64,000 bases of DNA from Ancylomarina sp. 16SWW S1-10-2 (GTDB lineage Bacteria; Bacteroidota; Bacteroidia; Bacteroidales; Marinifilaceae), in contig NZ_SADB01000018.1 of assembly GCF_009669305.1 (NCBI RefSeq), forward strand, positions 22,724-86,723, in the 5' to 3' direction. A program made the position numbers and the translations under genes. Each line of letters starts with the position of its first letter. Within the stretch, counting starts at the first letter, position 1. Under the pieces are notes generated by a model that worked only from the letters and a program-made list of their open reading frames with translations, searched no databases and was not told where the DNA came from. This document shows positions 43,470-52,964 of the stretch, piece by piece.

Positions 43470-45272
43470 ATGAAATTGGTTGATCCCAAGGATTTATTAA
43501 AAGCGAGTGAGAGTTTAGGTTGGTTTGGCGGCGAGAGTTTTGCCAAATTATTAATGTATATTCTTCGCTTGAATAAATTGAATGATTTGTATTCAGCAAA
43601 CTGTGAGAAAACAGGTGTTGAATTTATCAATGGTTTGATAGATGACTTAGGAATTAAATTTGAATTTGATGAAGAAGAGCTTAAACGAATTCCTTTAGAT
43701 GGTAGTTTTATTAGTGTTTCTAATCATCCATTTGGAGGTATTGATGGTATCCTTTTAATCAAATTACTAAGCGATATTAGACCAGACTTTAAGGTAATGG
43801 CTAACTTTATTCTTCAAAAGATTGAACCGCTTAAGGATTGTTTCCTTGGCGTTAATCCTTTTGAAGATAGAAAAGCAGTTGCTTCTAGTATGGGAGGAAT
43901 TAAAGAAGCATTACGTCATATGAGTGATGGTTCTCCTTTGGGAATTTTTCCTGCAGGTGAAGTTTCGGCTTACCAATCAGAGTCTAAAAATATTACCGAT
44001 AAGCAATGGCAGCCTTCTATTCTTAAACTCATTAAGAAAGCTGAAGTGCCAGTTATTCCTATCCACTTTCAAGGAAGTAATAGCTTAATTTTTTATTTAA
44101 TGGGAATGATTCATCCCATATTGAGAACGGTGAAGTTACCTTCTGAATTATTAAATAAAAAAAATAAAACGATTCGTATTCGTATTGGAAATCCAATTTC
44201 GCTGAAAGATCAAAAGGGCTTTACCGATATTAATCAGTACGGTCGTTTCCTAAGAGCAAAAACCTATATGCTAGGAAGTGCTGTTGAGGTTAAAAAATTC
44301 TATGAAAATAAATCTTCAAGTAAAAAGAAGAAGGCTGTAGATATTATTCCTGCTGTAGATGTTAATTTAATTAGTAAGGAAATAGAAGGTCTTTCGGAGT
44401 TCTTATTGTTTAAGGCGAAAAACTTTTCGGTTTATTGTGCACCATCTGATGATATTCCTAATCTTTTAATTGAGTTAGGACGATTGAGAGAAATTACATT
44501 TCGAGAAGTAGGAGAGGGTACAAATCACAGTATCGATGTGGATGAATATGATTTGTATTATCATCAGTTATTCATTTGGGATGAAGAAAATAAAAAAATT
44601 GTTGGCGCTTATCGTGTCGGAAAAGGAAAAGAAATTTTAGATAAGTATGGTTTAAAAGGATTTTATCTTCAGTCTTTATTTAAAATGCAAAAGGCTTTTC
44701 AACCGGTGTTGAGTGAATCAATTGAGTTGGGACGTTCTTTTATCGTTAAAGAATATCAAAGAAAACCTATGCCACTCTTTTTATTGTGGAAAGGTATTAT
44801 GTATTTCTTACTTAAAAATCCTGAATGTCGATATTTAATAGGTCCTGTTAGTATAAGTAATGACTATTCTAATTCATCGAAAGATTTAATTATCAAGTTT
44901 ATTATGCGTAATTATTTCGATTACGACATGGGCCAATTTATCAAATCGCGAAAGAAATTTAAGGTAAAAGTAAAAGGTCTTGATATGGATATTTTACTCG
45001 AAGCTGCAAAAAATGATATTAATAAGCTTGATAAATTAATTGGAGACTTTGAGGTTTCTAATGCTAAACTACCTGTTTTACTTAAAAAGTATATTTCATT
45101 AAATGCCAAGATTGTAGGTTTTAATATTGATCCCAACTTTAATGATTGTTTGGATGGGTTAATTGTTGTTGATTTATTCGATGTACCTGTGAAAATGATA
45201 GAGTCATTAACAAAAGAAATTAATAACGAAGAGGTTACTAGCCGTTTTGTTACTCGTGAAGAGAAGAATTAG
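43470..45272 (+). CDS. Bifunctional PlsC-GNAT acyltransferase (OlsF-like aminolipid synthase)
   Basis: A 600-residue fusion. Residues ~60-270 are a PlsC-type O-acyltransferase with the HX4D box NHPFGGID (about residue 85) and the substrate block FPAGEVSAY. Residues ~305-560 are a GNAT-like N-acyltransferase (LREITFREVGEGTN, YRVGKGKEIL then ELGRSFIVKEYQR), as in the family also called hemolysin-like or GlsB. The fused order matches OlsF, which makes ornithine lipid in two steps; in Bacteroides the same halves are separate GlsB and GlsA and make glycine lipids. Which amino acid is used here cannot be told. No signal peptide. Monocistronic. Confidence 0.82.
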   Translation: MKLVDPKDLLKASESLGWFGGESFAKLLMYILRLNKLNDLYSANCEKTGVEFINGLIDDLGIKFEFDEEELKRIPLDGSFISVSNHPFGGIDGILLIKLLSDIRPDFKVMANFILQKIEPLKDCFLGVNPFEDRKAVASSMGGIKEALRHMSDGSPLGIFPAGEVSAYQSESKNITDKQWQPSILKLIKKAEVPVIPIHFQGSNSLIFYLMGMIHPILRTVKLPSELLNKKNKTIRIRIGNPISLKDQKGFTDINQYGRFLRAKTYMLGSAVEVKKFYENKSSSKKKKAVDIIPAVDVNLISKEIEGLSEFLLFKAKNFSVYCAPSDDIPNLLIELGRLREITFREVGEGTNHSIDVDEYDLYYHQLFIWDEENKKIVGAYRVGKGKEILDKYGLKGFYLQSLFKMQKAFQPVLSESIELGRSFIVKEYQRKPMPLFLLWKGIMYFLLKNPECRYLIGPVSISNDYSNSSKDLIIKFIMRNYFDYDMGQFIKSRKKFKVKVKGLDMDILLEAAKNDINKLDKLIGDFEVSNAKLPVLLKKYISLNAKIVGFNIDPNFNDCLDGLIVVDLFDVPVKMIESLTKEINNEEVTSRFVTREEKN

Positions 45273-45376
45273 CCTAGTTTATCTTTTTTAACACAATATT
45301 TTTATACAAGCATAGGTCAAATTATATATAATTACGATCTTTGCAACTTAATTTTTAATTTGAAAAAGGCTATCAC

Positions 45377-46024
45377 TTGGATATTCAATATATAATTAAA
45401 GGAATTGTTATAGGTCTAATGGCGTCAATACCATTAGGACCTATAGGTGTCTTAATAATCCAAAAGACCCTACATAAAGGAAGACTTGCTGGTTTTATTT
45501 CTGGTTCGGGAGCTGCAGTAGCAGATACCTTGTTTGCGTCAATAGCAGTATTAGGCTTAGGTTTTGTGATTAACTTTATTGAAGCTCAGGAATTTTATTT
45601 TTCGCTGGTAGGATCAATATTCTTGGTCTTTGTTGGTTTAAGAATATTTTTTACGAATGCCATAAAACAATTCAGAAAATCTCAAACTCCTGGTAAAAGA
45701 GGCATGTTAGGCGATTTTCTTGCTATCTTTTTTCTGACACTTTCCAATCCAATTGCGGTTATATTCTTTGGAGCTATGTTTGCTGGAGCATCTGTTTTTG
45801 GTGATGCAAACTCAACTCGAGTATCAATGTTTTTATTACTAGGCGTGTTTTTAGGTGGCATGCTTTGGTGGTATGCACTTTCTACTTTGGTTAATATTTT
45901 TCGAAAGAAATTCAGATTAAAACAAATGTTCTGGATTAATAAGATATCTGGAATCATTATTGCCATCTTGGGCTTTCTGTTATTTTTATCTTGTTTTGAG
46001 CCAATAAAATCATTCCTAAATTGA
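45377..46024 (+). CDS. LysE-family exporter-like membrane protein
   Basis: A 215-residue protein with about six helices. The N-terminal GLMASIPLGPIGVLIIQKTLHKGR and mid-protein LTLSNPIAVIFFGAMF fit the LysE/RhtB translocator family, which exports amino acids or related compounds. No ATG lies upstream within the open frame (the preceding in-frame stop is TAA 45356), and the next ATG (45419) would cut the first helix, so a TTG at 45377 is the probable start. Preceded by GATCTTTG at 45337-45344, one base from the -7 consensus. Confidence 0.8.
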   Translation: MDIQYIIKGIVIGLMASIPLGPIGVLIIQKTLHKGRLAGFISGSGAAVADTLFASIAVLGLGFVINFIEAQEFYFSLVGSIFLVFVGLRIFFTNAIKQFRKSQTPGKRGMLGDFLAIFFLTLSNPIAVIFFGAMFAGASVFGDANSTRVSMFLLLGVFLGGMLWWYALSTLVNIFRKKFRLKQMFWINKISGIIIAILGFLLFLSCFEPIKSFLN

Positions 46025-46048
46025 TAGAACTATAGTTCATAAAATATA

Positions 46049-46085
46049 AAAAAGGAGAAAGTAATTAATTTACTTTCTCCTTTTT
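46049..46085. terminator. Terminator between the LysE gene and the DUF2027 gene
   Basis: Stem AAAAAGGAGAAAGTA / TACTTTCTCCTTTTT with a 6-base loop, long and perfect, between convergent genes. Confidence 0.88.
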
Positions 46086-46111
46086 CATTATGAGTATTTG
46101 ATTTTTAGAGT

Positions 46112-47134
46112 TTACTTAATGGTAACTAAAGTAGCACCATAACCATATTCTTTAAAGGAAGCATCTTGTGAACTATGTCTTTTATATTTTCTTTTAAGTT
46201 CTGTAAGTACTTTTTGTTTTAGAGTACCATTTCCAATACCATGAATAAAGACAATCTTTTTCCCTTTATTACTTTCATTATCTCTCAATACTTCATGGAA
46301 TTTATCCATTTGGAAATTAAGAATATCGGCATTAGAAAAGCCAGTAACAGAATCTATTAGCTTGTTAATGTGTAAGTCTACTTCTAAAATATTGGTTTTA
46401 GGATTTAATTTTGGACTTTTAATTTTTGTCGTTTCGCCTTCTTTTTCCCTAATTATTTTTTTGAAATCTTTTTGGCTTAATTCATCTAGTTTTTGCTCTA
46501 TATTATCAGCAGTCAGCTTATAAAGAATCACTTGTTCGTGAAAATAATCGGTAAGCTTATACGAACTAGATTTGAAGAACTTTATAGCTGGAATTTTTAC
46601 TGTTTTATTGATAGGTGCTTTCGGGCTAAAATTTCCTGCTTGGTAATACAGTATCTGAAAGTTAAAAGCACTTAAGTTTCCAAGATTTTTCTGATCGAAC
46701 TCTGTTAATAAAATTTTAGAGTTAGGATCGATGTTACCTGTTGTGATGCCTTCAAATCTCTCGCCATTCTGATTAAAAAAATTGTAAAGAAGAATAGAAT
46801 TTGTATCGTTAATAAGGTATAAATCAAGTGGACTTGAAGTTATATCGTAACCAGCTTTAGGTACAAAAGCAAAATAGATATCTTCCTTTTGAACTTTTAG
46901 CGGTTCGCTTTTTGCACTTGTTGTTACACTTTTAGTTGTAGTTAGACTATGTGAAGCTGAAGAATTGCCTTCCGCCTGAGATGTAATAACAACTAAATCC
47001 TTTTTAAGAGTTGGAATTTCAAATTCATCTTCATCATTAAGGACAATAACAGTTTTAGCATCTAATATGCGTGTAACTTTACCGCCACCTGTTTCGTTGA
47101 GAAATTTAACTTTATCTCCAATATTTATTTGCAT
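46112..47134 (-). CDS. DUF2027/Smr-domain protein
   Basis: A 340-residue soluble protein. The first 55 residues form a Tudor/KOW-like beta domain (INIGDKVKFLNETGGGKV), residues ~85-230 fit the DUF2027 region, and the last 90 are an Smr domain (EVDLHINKL near 256 and FIHGIGNGTLKQKVLTELK near 303), which binds nucleic acid and in MutS2 nicks DNA. DUF2027 proteins are Bacteroidota-specific; the role is unknown. There is no MutS2 ATPase part here. Confidence 0.85.
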   Translation of the reverse strand: MQINIGDKVKFLNETGGGKVTRILDAKTVIVLNDEDEFEIPTLKKDLVVITSQAEGNSSASHSLTTTKSVTTSAKSEPLKVQKEDIYFAFVPKAGYDITSSPLDLYLINDTNSILLYNFFNQNGERFEGITTGNIDPNSKILLTEFDQKNLGNLSAFNFQILYYQAGNFSPKAPINKTVKIPAIKFFKSSSYKLTDYFHEQVILYKLTADNIEQKLDELSQKDFKKIIREKEGETTKIKSPKLNPKTNILEVDLHINKLIDSVTGFSNADILNFQMDKFHEVLRDNESNKGKKIVFIHGIGNGTLKQKVLTELKRKYKRHSSQDASFKEYGYGATLVTIK

Positions 47135-47304
47135 GTGATTTATTGTTTATAGCCTATAGATACATGATTTGTATAAATAACCAATCAATTATGTGGAATC
47201 TGAGGCATTGTTTTTATAATACGAACAAAGTTAACTATTTTTACGCACCAATTCTATTCTATGATTAATGAGAATGGTATTGTTTAGAAAAATATAGAGG
47301 AGAG

Positions 47305-48540
47305 ATGGAAATTAGAACTGAAGAAACAATAATGAGTCTGCAACAAATTCAGATATCAGATTTTACATACGATTTACCAGATGAGAGAATTGCTAAATAC
47401 CCTTTAGGTAATCGAGAAGAATCAAAGTTACTCGTATTTAAGAATAGTGAAATTGTTGAAAGAGGATTTCAAAATTTACCAGAAGAGATTCCAGAAGGTA
47501 CAACTATGGTTTTTAATAACACTAAAGTTATTCAGGCTAGGTTAATTTTTCATAAAGCAACTGGAGCACGTATAGAAATATTTTGTTTGGAGCCTATGAG
47601 TCCTGCAGACTATGGACTTGCGTTTGAAGCTAAAGGTGTTTGTACATGGAAGTGTATAGTTGGAAACCTTCGTAAATGGAAATCTGAAGTTCTAAAAATG
47701 AGTTTCTTGCACGAAGGCCAAGAGGATTTTCTTTGCGCAGAACATATCGAGAATTTAAACGGAGTTCATGAGATTCAATTTACTTGGGAGAATAAAGAAT
47801 TAAGTTTTAGTGAAGTTCTTGAGATTACAGGTAAAATTCCTATTCCTCCTTATTTGAATCGTGATACCGAGAATTCTGATTTAGTTCGCTACCAAACAGT
47901 TTACTCTAAATATGAAGGTTCTGTAGCTGCTCCAACTGCTGGGTTGCATTTTACCGATTCGGTATTTAGTCGACTAGATGAACTTGGGGTACATAGAGCC
48001 GAACTAACTTTACATGTGGGTGCTGGTACATTTAAGCCTGTAAAAGTAGATCATATTGGTGATCATGTTATGCATACAGAGCATATTCAGGTCAATATTA
48101 AGAGTTTAGAGCAAATAATTAATGCTGAAAATAAAATTATTGCAGTCGGAACAACTTCAGTAAGAACGCTTGAAAGTTTGTACTGGATGGGTGTAAAGTT
48201 ATTATCAGGCAAAGAAAACCCATATATGCTTGGACAATGGGATGCATACACTTTAGATGGAAGTTATTCAAGAATTGAAGCTTTTCAAGCCATTGTTGAT
48301 TTTATGAAAAAAGAGAATATTTCTTTATTTAATGCTGCAACTCAGATTATTATAGCACCTGGTTATGACTTTAAAGTAATATCAGGATTAGTAACTAATT
48401 TTCATCAACCCAAAAGTACGTTGTTATTATTAATTTCAGCTTTAGTGGGAGACAAGTGGCATGAAATTTATGATTTTGCATTAAATAATAACTTTCGATT
48501 CTTGAGTTATGGCGATAGTTCATTATTGATGAAGCCATAA
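47305..48540 (+). CDS. queA: S-adenosylmethionine:tRNA ribosyltransferase-isomerase QueA
   Basis: Transfers the ribosyl part of SAM to preQ1 in tRNA to make epoxyqueuosine. Family marks include ISDFTYDLPDERIAKYP at the start, SVAAPTAGLHFT in the middle, ELTLHVGAGTFKPVK and ITNFHQPKSTLLLL-AL near the C-terminus (here read as VTNFHQPKSTLLLLISAL). At 411 residues it is longer than E. coli (356), as usual in the phylum. Two starts are possible: ATG 47305, with AGAGGAGAG before it, and ATG 47332, closer to homology. Other queuosine genes are not near. Confidence 0.94.
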   Translation: MEIRTEETIMSLQQIQISDFTYDLPDERIAKYPLGNREESKLLVFKNSEIVERGFQNLPEEIPEGTTMVFNNTKVIQARLIFHKATGARIEIFCLEPMSPADYGLAFEAKGVCTWKCIVGNLRKWKSEVLKMSFLHEGQEDFLCAEHIENLNGVHEIQFTWENKELSFSEVLEITGKIPIPPYLNRDTENSDLVRYQTVYSKYEGSVAAPTAGLHFTDSVFSRLDELGVHRAELTLHVGAGTFKPVKVDHIGDHVMHTEHIQVNIKSLEQIINAENKIIAVGTTSVRTLESLYWMGVKLLSGKENPYMLGQWDAYTLDGSYSRIEAFQAIVDFMKKENISLFNAATQIIIAPGYDFKVISGLVTNFHQPKSTLLLLISALVGDKWHEIYDFALNNNFRFLSYGDSSLLMKP

Positions 48541-48648
48541 TTATAGATATGTTAATAGAATTTATTATATTTATTCTCTATAAGGGTTTTAAACTTTACT
48601 GTTAGAGTTTAAAAATCAATTTATTCGTTTAAAAGGAATACTTTATTT

Positions 48649-49269
48649 ATGAGAAACCTCTTTTATATTGTAGCTTGTATACTTATATCGATTGTTGTTG
48701 GATTATTGTCTACTTATATCTCTCCAGAATTATTTACGTCTGTTAAGTCTAATGATAATAGTGAATTAGTTTATGTTGAAATCGTTGAGATTGAACCTGA
48801 AGCAAGTATTGAAAAGCCTGAAGAACCAACTTTAGAGAATGAAAAAGATATATCGAATCAAGTTAAAACTGCAAAAAAAGAAAAAGAAGCGGATGATAAT
48901 TATATAGAGGAACTGCCACCAGAAACATTGTTTCGAATAAATAGATATGGAAAATGGGAGTTTTGGAATTACTACCGCGATCTTACTCGTGTAAAATTCT
49001 CTAAGAAGATGAGAAATCTTTATGAAGAGACTTATAACATTACAAATAAGAAAGAACCAAAATTTAAATATTCAATCCATGTCTTTGCAAGTAAAAATAA
49101 GACGCTTATAAGTTATTTAAAATTGAAGGGCCTTTATGAGAATTTTGATATGAATGAGAATTTGTATCGATATTTTTATAGAAGCTTTGATAATTATTGG
49201 GTATGCCGTAGAGAGCTGAGGGAAGTTCGATCCAATGGATTTCCAGATGCTTATATCGTGAAGTTATAA
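48649..49269 (+). CDS. Membrane-anchored protein with a SPOR-like C-terminus
   Basis: Not assigned to a known protein. An N-terminal membrane helix (about residues 4-24), a charged Glu/Lys-rich linker (about 35-85) and a C-terminal domain. The last 70 residues (YSIHVFASKNKT, then NLYRYFYRSFDNY and GFPDAYIVKL) follow the pattern of the divergent SPOR domains common in Bacteroidota, in which a strand, a G/LYRY strand and a GF-DAFIV ending recur. SPOR domains bind denuded peptidoglycan at division sites. The domain call is by pattern only. It lies alone between queA and a terminator. Confidence 0.6.
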   Translation: MRNLFYIVACILISIVVGLLSTYISPELFTSVKSNDNSELVYVEIVEIEPEASIEKPEEPTLENEKDISNQVKTAKKEKEADDNYIEELPPETLFRINRYGKWEFWNYYRDLTRVKFSKKMRNLYEETYNITNKKEPKFKYSIHVFASKNKTLISYLKLKGLYENFDMNENLYRYFYRSFDNYWVCRRELREVRSNGFPDAYIVKL

Positions 49270-49306
49270 TTGAACTTAGGTTTAAGATTTAAAAATATAT
49301 AAGACA

Positions 49307-49341
49307 AAAAAAAGAGTAGCTAGTTGCTACTCTTTTTTTTA
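49307..49341. terminator. Terminator between the SPOR-like gene and xerD
   Basis: Stem AAAAGAGTAGC / GCTACTCTTTT with a TAGTT loop and long A/T runs on both sides, between convergent genes. Confidence 0.88.
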
Positions 49342-49352
49342 CTATTGAAGAT

Positions 49353-50261
49353 CTATTGATCTTTTGATCTTGGATGACAATTTTTAATTGTCTCTTTCAA
49401 ATAATCTCTATCTAAATGAGTGTAGATTTCAGTTGTTAAAATAGACTCATGACCTAACATCTCTTGAACAGCTCTTAAGTCAGCACCACCTTCAACTAAA
49501 TGAGAAGCAAATGAGTGACGGAAAGTATGAGGAGAAACATTTTTAGTTAAACCAACTTTCTTAGAAAGGTTCTTTATAATAGTGAAAATCATAACACGAG
49601 AAAGTTTACGACCTCTACGGTTAAGGAATAAAATATCTTCACTATCCTTATCAATATTTAATTTACCTCTATTGTTCTTAAGATATAGTTTAATCTCCTT
49701 TTTAGCTCTTTTTCCAATTGGAATTAAACGCTCTTTACTTCCCTTACCATGAATTTTAATAAACCCCATTCTAAAATGTAAGTTAGAAACTCGAAGGTCA
49801 ATTAATTCAGAAACACGTAATCCACATGAATAAAGAGTTTCTAGAATTGCTCTATTTCTTTGTCCTTCAGATTTGTTTGTGTCAACAGCTTTAACTAAAA
49901 TGTCGATTTCTTCAACAGTTAGTGTATGTGGTAGTTTACGTCCAATTTTTGGAGCTTCTAATAAAGCCGTTGGATTTCTGTCAATAATTTCTTCAAGTAA
50001 TAAATATTTGAAGTAAGCTTTAATTCCAGAAATAACACGAGCTTGTGTTCTTGGGCTTGTTCCTGCATCATTAATCCAAGTTACAAAGTCCTTAAGGTCT
50101 TGTAAAACAACCTCGTTAGGAGCCACGGTTCTTCCTTGTTCCTTAAAAAAAGTTGTTAATTTTGTAATGTCATTGATGTAAGCATCAATAGAATTCTTGG
50201 ATAAAGACTTTTCTAGCGTGAGATAAGTCTTGAAATTGTCAATTGTTGTAGTCCAATTCAT
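49353..50261 (-). CDS. xerD: Tyrosine recombinase XerD
   Basis: A 302-residue tyrosine recombinase resolving chromosome dimers at dif. The N-terminal core-binding SAM-like domain starts FKTYLTLEKSLSKNSIDAY. The catalytic domain has R in SCGLRVSELIDLR, then HTFRHSFASHL (H and R), LGHESILTTEIYTH (H and the nucleophile Tyr). The ATLLEAPKIGRKLP linker is typical. No integron or mobile-element genes are adjacent, supporting the housekeeping role over that of a phage integrase. Confidence 0.92.
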   Translation of the reverse strand: MNWTTTIDNFKTYLTLEKSLSKNSIDAYINDITKLTTFFKEQGRTVAPNEVVLQDLKDFVTWINDAGTSPRTQARVISGIKAYFKYLLLEEIIDRNPTALLEAPKIGRKLPHTLTVEEIDILVKAVDTNKSEGQRNRAILETLYSCGLRVSELIDLRVSNLHFRMGFIKIHGKGSKERLIPIGKRAKKEIKLYLKNNRGKLNIDKDSEDILFLNRRGRKLSRVMIFTIIKNLSKKVGLTKNVSPHTFRHSFASHLVEGGADLRAVQEMLGHESILTTEIYTHLDRDYLKETIKNCHPRSKDQ

Positions 50262-50448
50262 TTCAATTAATTTTTAAGTATGTAGTTTAGTTGTAATTGT
50301 TAATCAAACTATTTAATTAGTTTTGTTTTAACGTTAGCAAGATACGTACTTTTATGATAATATAACAATACATTATCGTAGTTTATTACGTAAAGTTTGT
50401 TAAAAAAAACAAAAAGTCTATGTTAAATTAATTTGAAATTTTGACGAA

Positions 50449-50868
50449 ATGAAAATTTTGATACTAAATGGACCTAATTTAAATTTATTAGGTACAAGAG
50501 AAAAAGCGATTTATGGCTCGGAAAGTTTTGATCAATATTTCGACGAATTAAAGCTATTATTTCCAGATTCTATTTTGGAATATTTTCAATCCAACATCGA
50601 GGGTGAGATCATTAATAAGATACATGAAGTTAGAATGTCTTGTGATGGAATTGTTCTTAATGCTGCGGCTTACACCCATACTTCTATAGCAATTCGAGAT
50701 GCTATTTCTGCGATTGATATTCCTGTTATCGAAGTACATATTTCTAATGTACATCAAAGGGAATCATTTAGACATACGAGTTTAATTAGTGCAAGTTGCA
50801 TTGGTGTAATTGCTGGTTTTGGTCTTGATTCATACCGTTTAGGAGTGGAAGCTCTTATGAAAATTTAA
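50449..50868 (+). CDS. aroQ: 3-dehydroquinate dehydratase, type II
   Basis: Third step of the shikimate pathway. At 139 residues it matches the type II dodecameric enzyme: ILNGPNLNLLGTRE start, active-site Tyr in AIYGSES, LNAAAYTHTSIAIRDA, and the EVHISNVHQRESFRHTS block with the catalytic His and Arg. Divergent from xerD. A short TGAC/GTCA stem with T8 (about 50889-50908) may terminate it. Confidence 0.96.
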   Translation: MKILILNGPNLNLLGTREKAIYGSESFDQYFDELKLLFPDSILEYFQSNIEGEIINKIHEVRMSCDGIVLNAAAYTHTSIAIRDAISAIDIPVIEVHISNVHQRESFRHTSLISASCIGVIAGFGLDSYRLGVEALMKI

Positions 50869-51475
50869 TGAGGTCTTGTTTATTTTTTTGACAAATGTCA
50901 TTTTTTTTATTGATAGGAAATTTATTATTTGTTGATTTTTTCTATTTATCAAAATTGACGAATTACTGTTTTAGTTAGACTAAAATAAGAATGATCACTT
51001 AAATTAAGATTCTGTTGTTAATTATTTAGACTTATTCCAATTTTCATTCCGCAAACGTTTTACAAAGACAAAATTTATTAATAATCTGCGATAAGCTAAG
51101 TTTAAATCTCTAAAATTCATACCTTGTTTCTAAAGAGGAAATTGAAGTATGTATGGTGTACTTACTTGGATTTATAAGATGAGTAGTGTTATAAATATCT
51201 TATTGTATATAAAACATAATCATTTAAAATCAGTTATTCTTTTTATTTAAAGGTTAATATTATTATTAATAGTTTTCCAGTTTATTAAAGTTAAGTCTTG
51301 TTTTAGGCTAGAATCGTATTGATAATGATTTTTGAATTTAATTAAAAGTTGATTTATTATTAGAACAAGTATTCTGATAAGGAATATAGGCTGTTAGTTT
51401 GCATTCACCATTTCATAAATTTATTATTTTTTACTTTTAAAAAAGTAAGTGCTCAGATTAAATTAAAACTTTGTT
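50869..51475 (+). other. Intergenic region before pyk
   Basis: About 600 AT-rich bases. A weak terminator-like TGAC-AAAT-GTCA with T8 lies at its start. I see no credible gene; the best small frame (51150-51251, 33 codons) has no support. No consensus promoter was found for pyk. Confidence 0.35.
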
Positions 51476-52888
51476 ATGAAGAAAGGTACTAAGATCATTG
51501 CAACAATCTCAGATAAAAAATGCGATGTTGAATTTTTAACTGCACTCTTTGAGGAGGGGATGAATGTTGTTCGTTTAAATACAGCTCATCAATCACATGC
51601 TGATGCTCAAAAAGTAATTGATAATGTGAGAGCTGTATCGGAAAAAATAGCCTTGTTGATTGATACTAAAGGACCTGAAATCAGAACAGCTAATGTCAAA
51701 TACGATGTTTATCTATCTAAGGGAGATAAGATGAAAATTGTAGGGTCTGAATCTGTTTTGACAGGCAAAGATATATTCTCTGTTAACTATGAGTTTATTG
51801 TACGAGACATTGAAGTTGGAAATAGAGTACTTATTGATGATGGGGATCTTGAATTTTTAGTGACTGAAAAAAATGAAGAGTTTTTGACAGTTGAAGCACA
51901 AAATGATGGTTATTTAAAGGATCGTAAGAGTGTTAATATTCCTGGCGTTTCAATCGACTTACCATCATTAAGTAAGAAGGATAAAGAGTTTATTCAGTTT
52001 GCTATAGATCAAGATATAGATTTTATTGCTCATTCTTTTGTTCGTAGAAAAGAAGATATATTAGGAATACAAGAAATTCTTGATGCGAGAGATTCTAAAA
52101 TAAAAATTATTGCTAAGATTGAGAACCAAGAAGGCGTTGATAATATTGATGAGATTATTGAATGTGTTTATGGTGTAATGGTAGCTAGAGGTGATTTAGC
52201 TATTGAAATTCCAGCTGCTAAAATCCCTGTTATACAGCGAGATATAATTCGTAGATGTGTGGATAAGAAAAGATCGGTTATAATAGCGACTCAAATGTTG
52301 CATTCGATGATAGAAAATCCACGTCCAACTAGAGCTGAGGTAAGTGATATTGCAAATGCAATATATACAAGAACCGATGCAATCATGCTAAGTGGTGAAA
52401 CGGCTTATGGAAATTATCCTATCGAGGCGGTTAAAGTAATGACTAAAGTGGCAAAGGAAGTTGAAAAGGAATTGTTGCCAGATAAATTATTTCATAAACC
52501 AACTCATAAGGCTGTAACATCAGTTTTGGCAAGATCGGCTGTTAATGCTTCGCAATATCTTCCTGTTAAAGCAATTGTTACAGATACACTTACGGGAAGA
52601 ACAGGTCGTTACTTGTCATCTTATAGAGGAAATGTTCCTGTTTATGCTCTTTGTTATTCAAAACGAGTGATGAGAGAATTGGCTCTTTCATTTGGTGTGG
52701 AAGCTGATTATAAAGAACAATTGGATAGTCGTGACGAGTTCGTGAAAGAAGTCATGTTTACTTTGATGGGTAAAGGATACTTTAAAAGTGAAGATTCTAT
52801 AATTATATTGGGTGGTAGTTTTGGCCCATCTAAAGGCGTTAGTTTTATGGAAGTTTCAAATGTTTATCAATTGACACATAAGGTTTGA
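51476..52888 (+). CDS. pyk: Pyruvate kinase
   Basis: Makes pyruvate and ATP from PEP. Motifs in order: GTKIIATISDK, GMNVVRLNTAHQSH (usually N-F-SHG), LIDTKGPEIRT, IIAKIENQEG (Lys and Glu of the metal site), MVARGDLAIEIP, IIATQMLHSMIENPRPTRAE and MLSGETAYGNYP. At 470 residues it is full length. The SHG of the N-terminal motif reads TAHQSH, a variant worth noting but not in a position that abolishes the class. It ends in a strong terminator. Confidence 0.95.
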   Translation: MKKGTKIIATISDKKCDVEFLTALFEEGMNVVRLNTAHQSHADAQKVIDNVRAVSEKIALLIDTKGPEIRTANVKYDVYLSKGDKMKIVGSESVLTGKDIFSVNYEFIVRDIEVGNRVLIDDGDLEFLVTEKNEEFLTVEAQNDGYLKDRKSVNIPGVSIDLPSLSKKDKEFIQFAIDQDIDFIAHSFVRRKEDILGIQEILDARDSKIKIIAKIENQEGVDNIDEIIECVYGVMVARGDLAIEIPAAKIPVIQRDIIRRCVDKKRSVIIATQMLHSMIENPRPTRAEVSDIANAIYTRTDAIMLSGETAYGNYPIEAVKVMTKVAKEVEKELLPDKLFHKPTHKAVTSVLARSAVNASQYLPVKAIVTDTLTGRTGRYLSSYRGNVPVYALCYSKRVMRELALSFGVEADYKEQLDSRDEFVKEVMFTLMGKGYFKSEDSIIILGGSFGPSKGVSFMEVSNVYQLTHKV

Positions 52889-52912
52889 TTTTATTAAACT
52901 TAGATAAAAAAC

Positions 52913-52944
52913 AAAAGCTCATATCAAATTTGATATGAGCTTTT
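52913..52944. terminator. Terminator between pyk and the U32 gene
   Basis: A perfect 16-bp palindrome AAAAGCTCATATCAAA / TTTGATATGAGCTTTT between convergent genes. Confidence 0.85.
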
Positions 52945-52964
52945 ATTTTTAGGTGGAATTACAA

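Noticed and set aside
49353-50261. Phage or island integrase
   Set aside because: Motifs and length fit housekeeping XerD, and there is no attachment site, tRNA or phage gene nearby.
51150-51251. A 33-codon frame in the spacer before pyk
   Set aside because: No start-site signal, low complexity, and no likeness to a known peptide.
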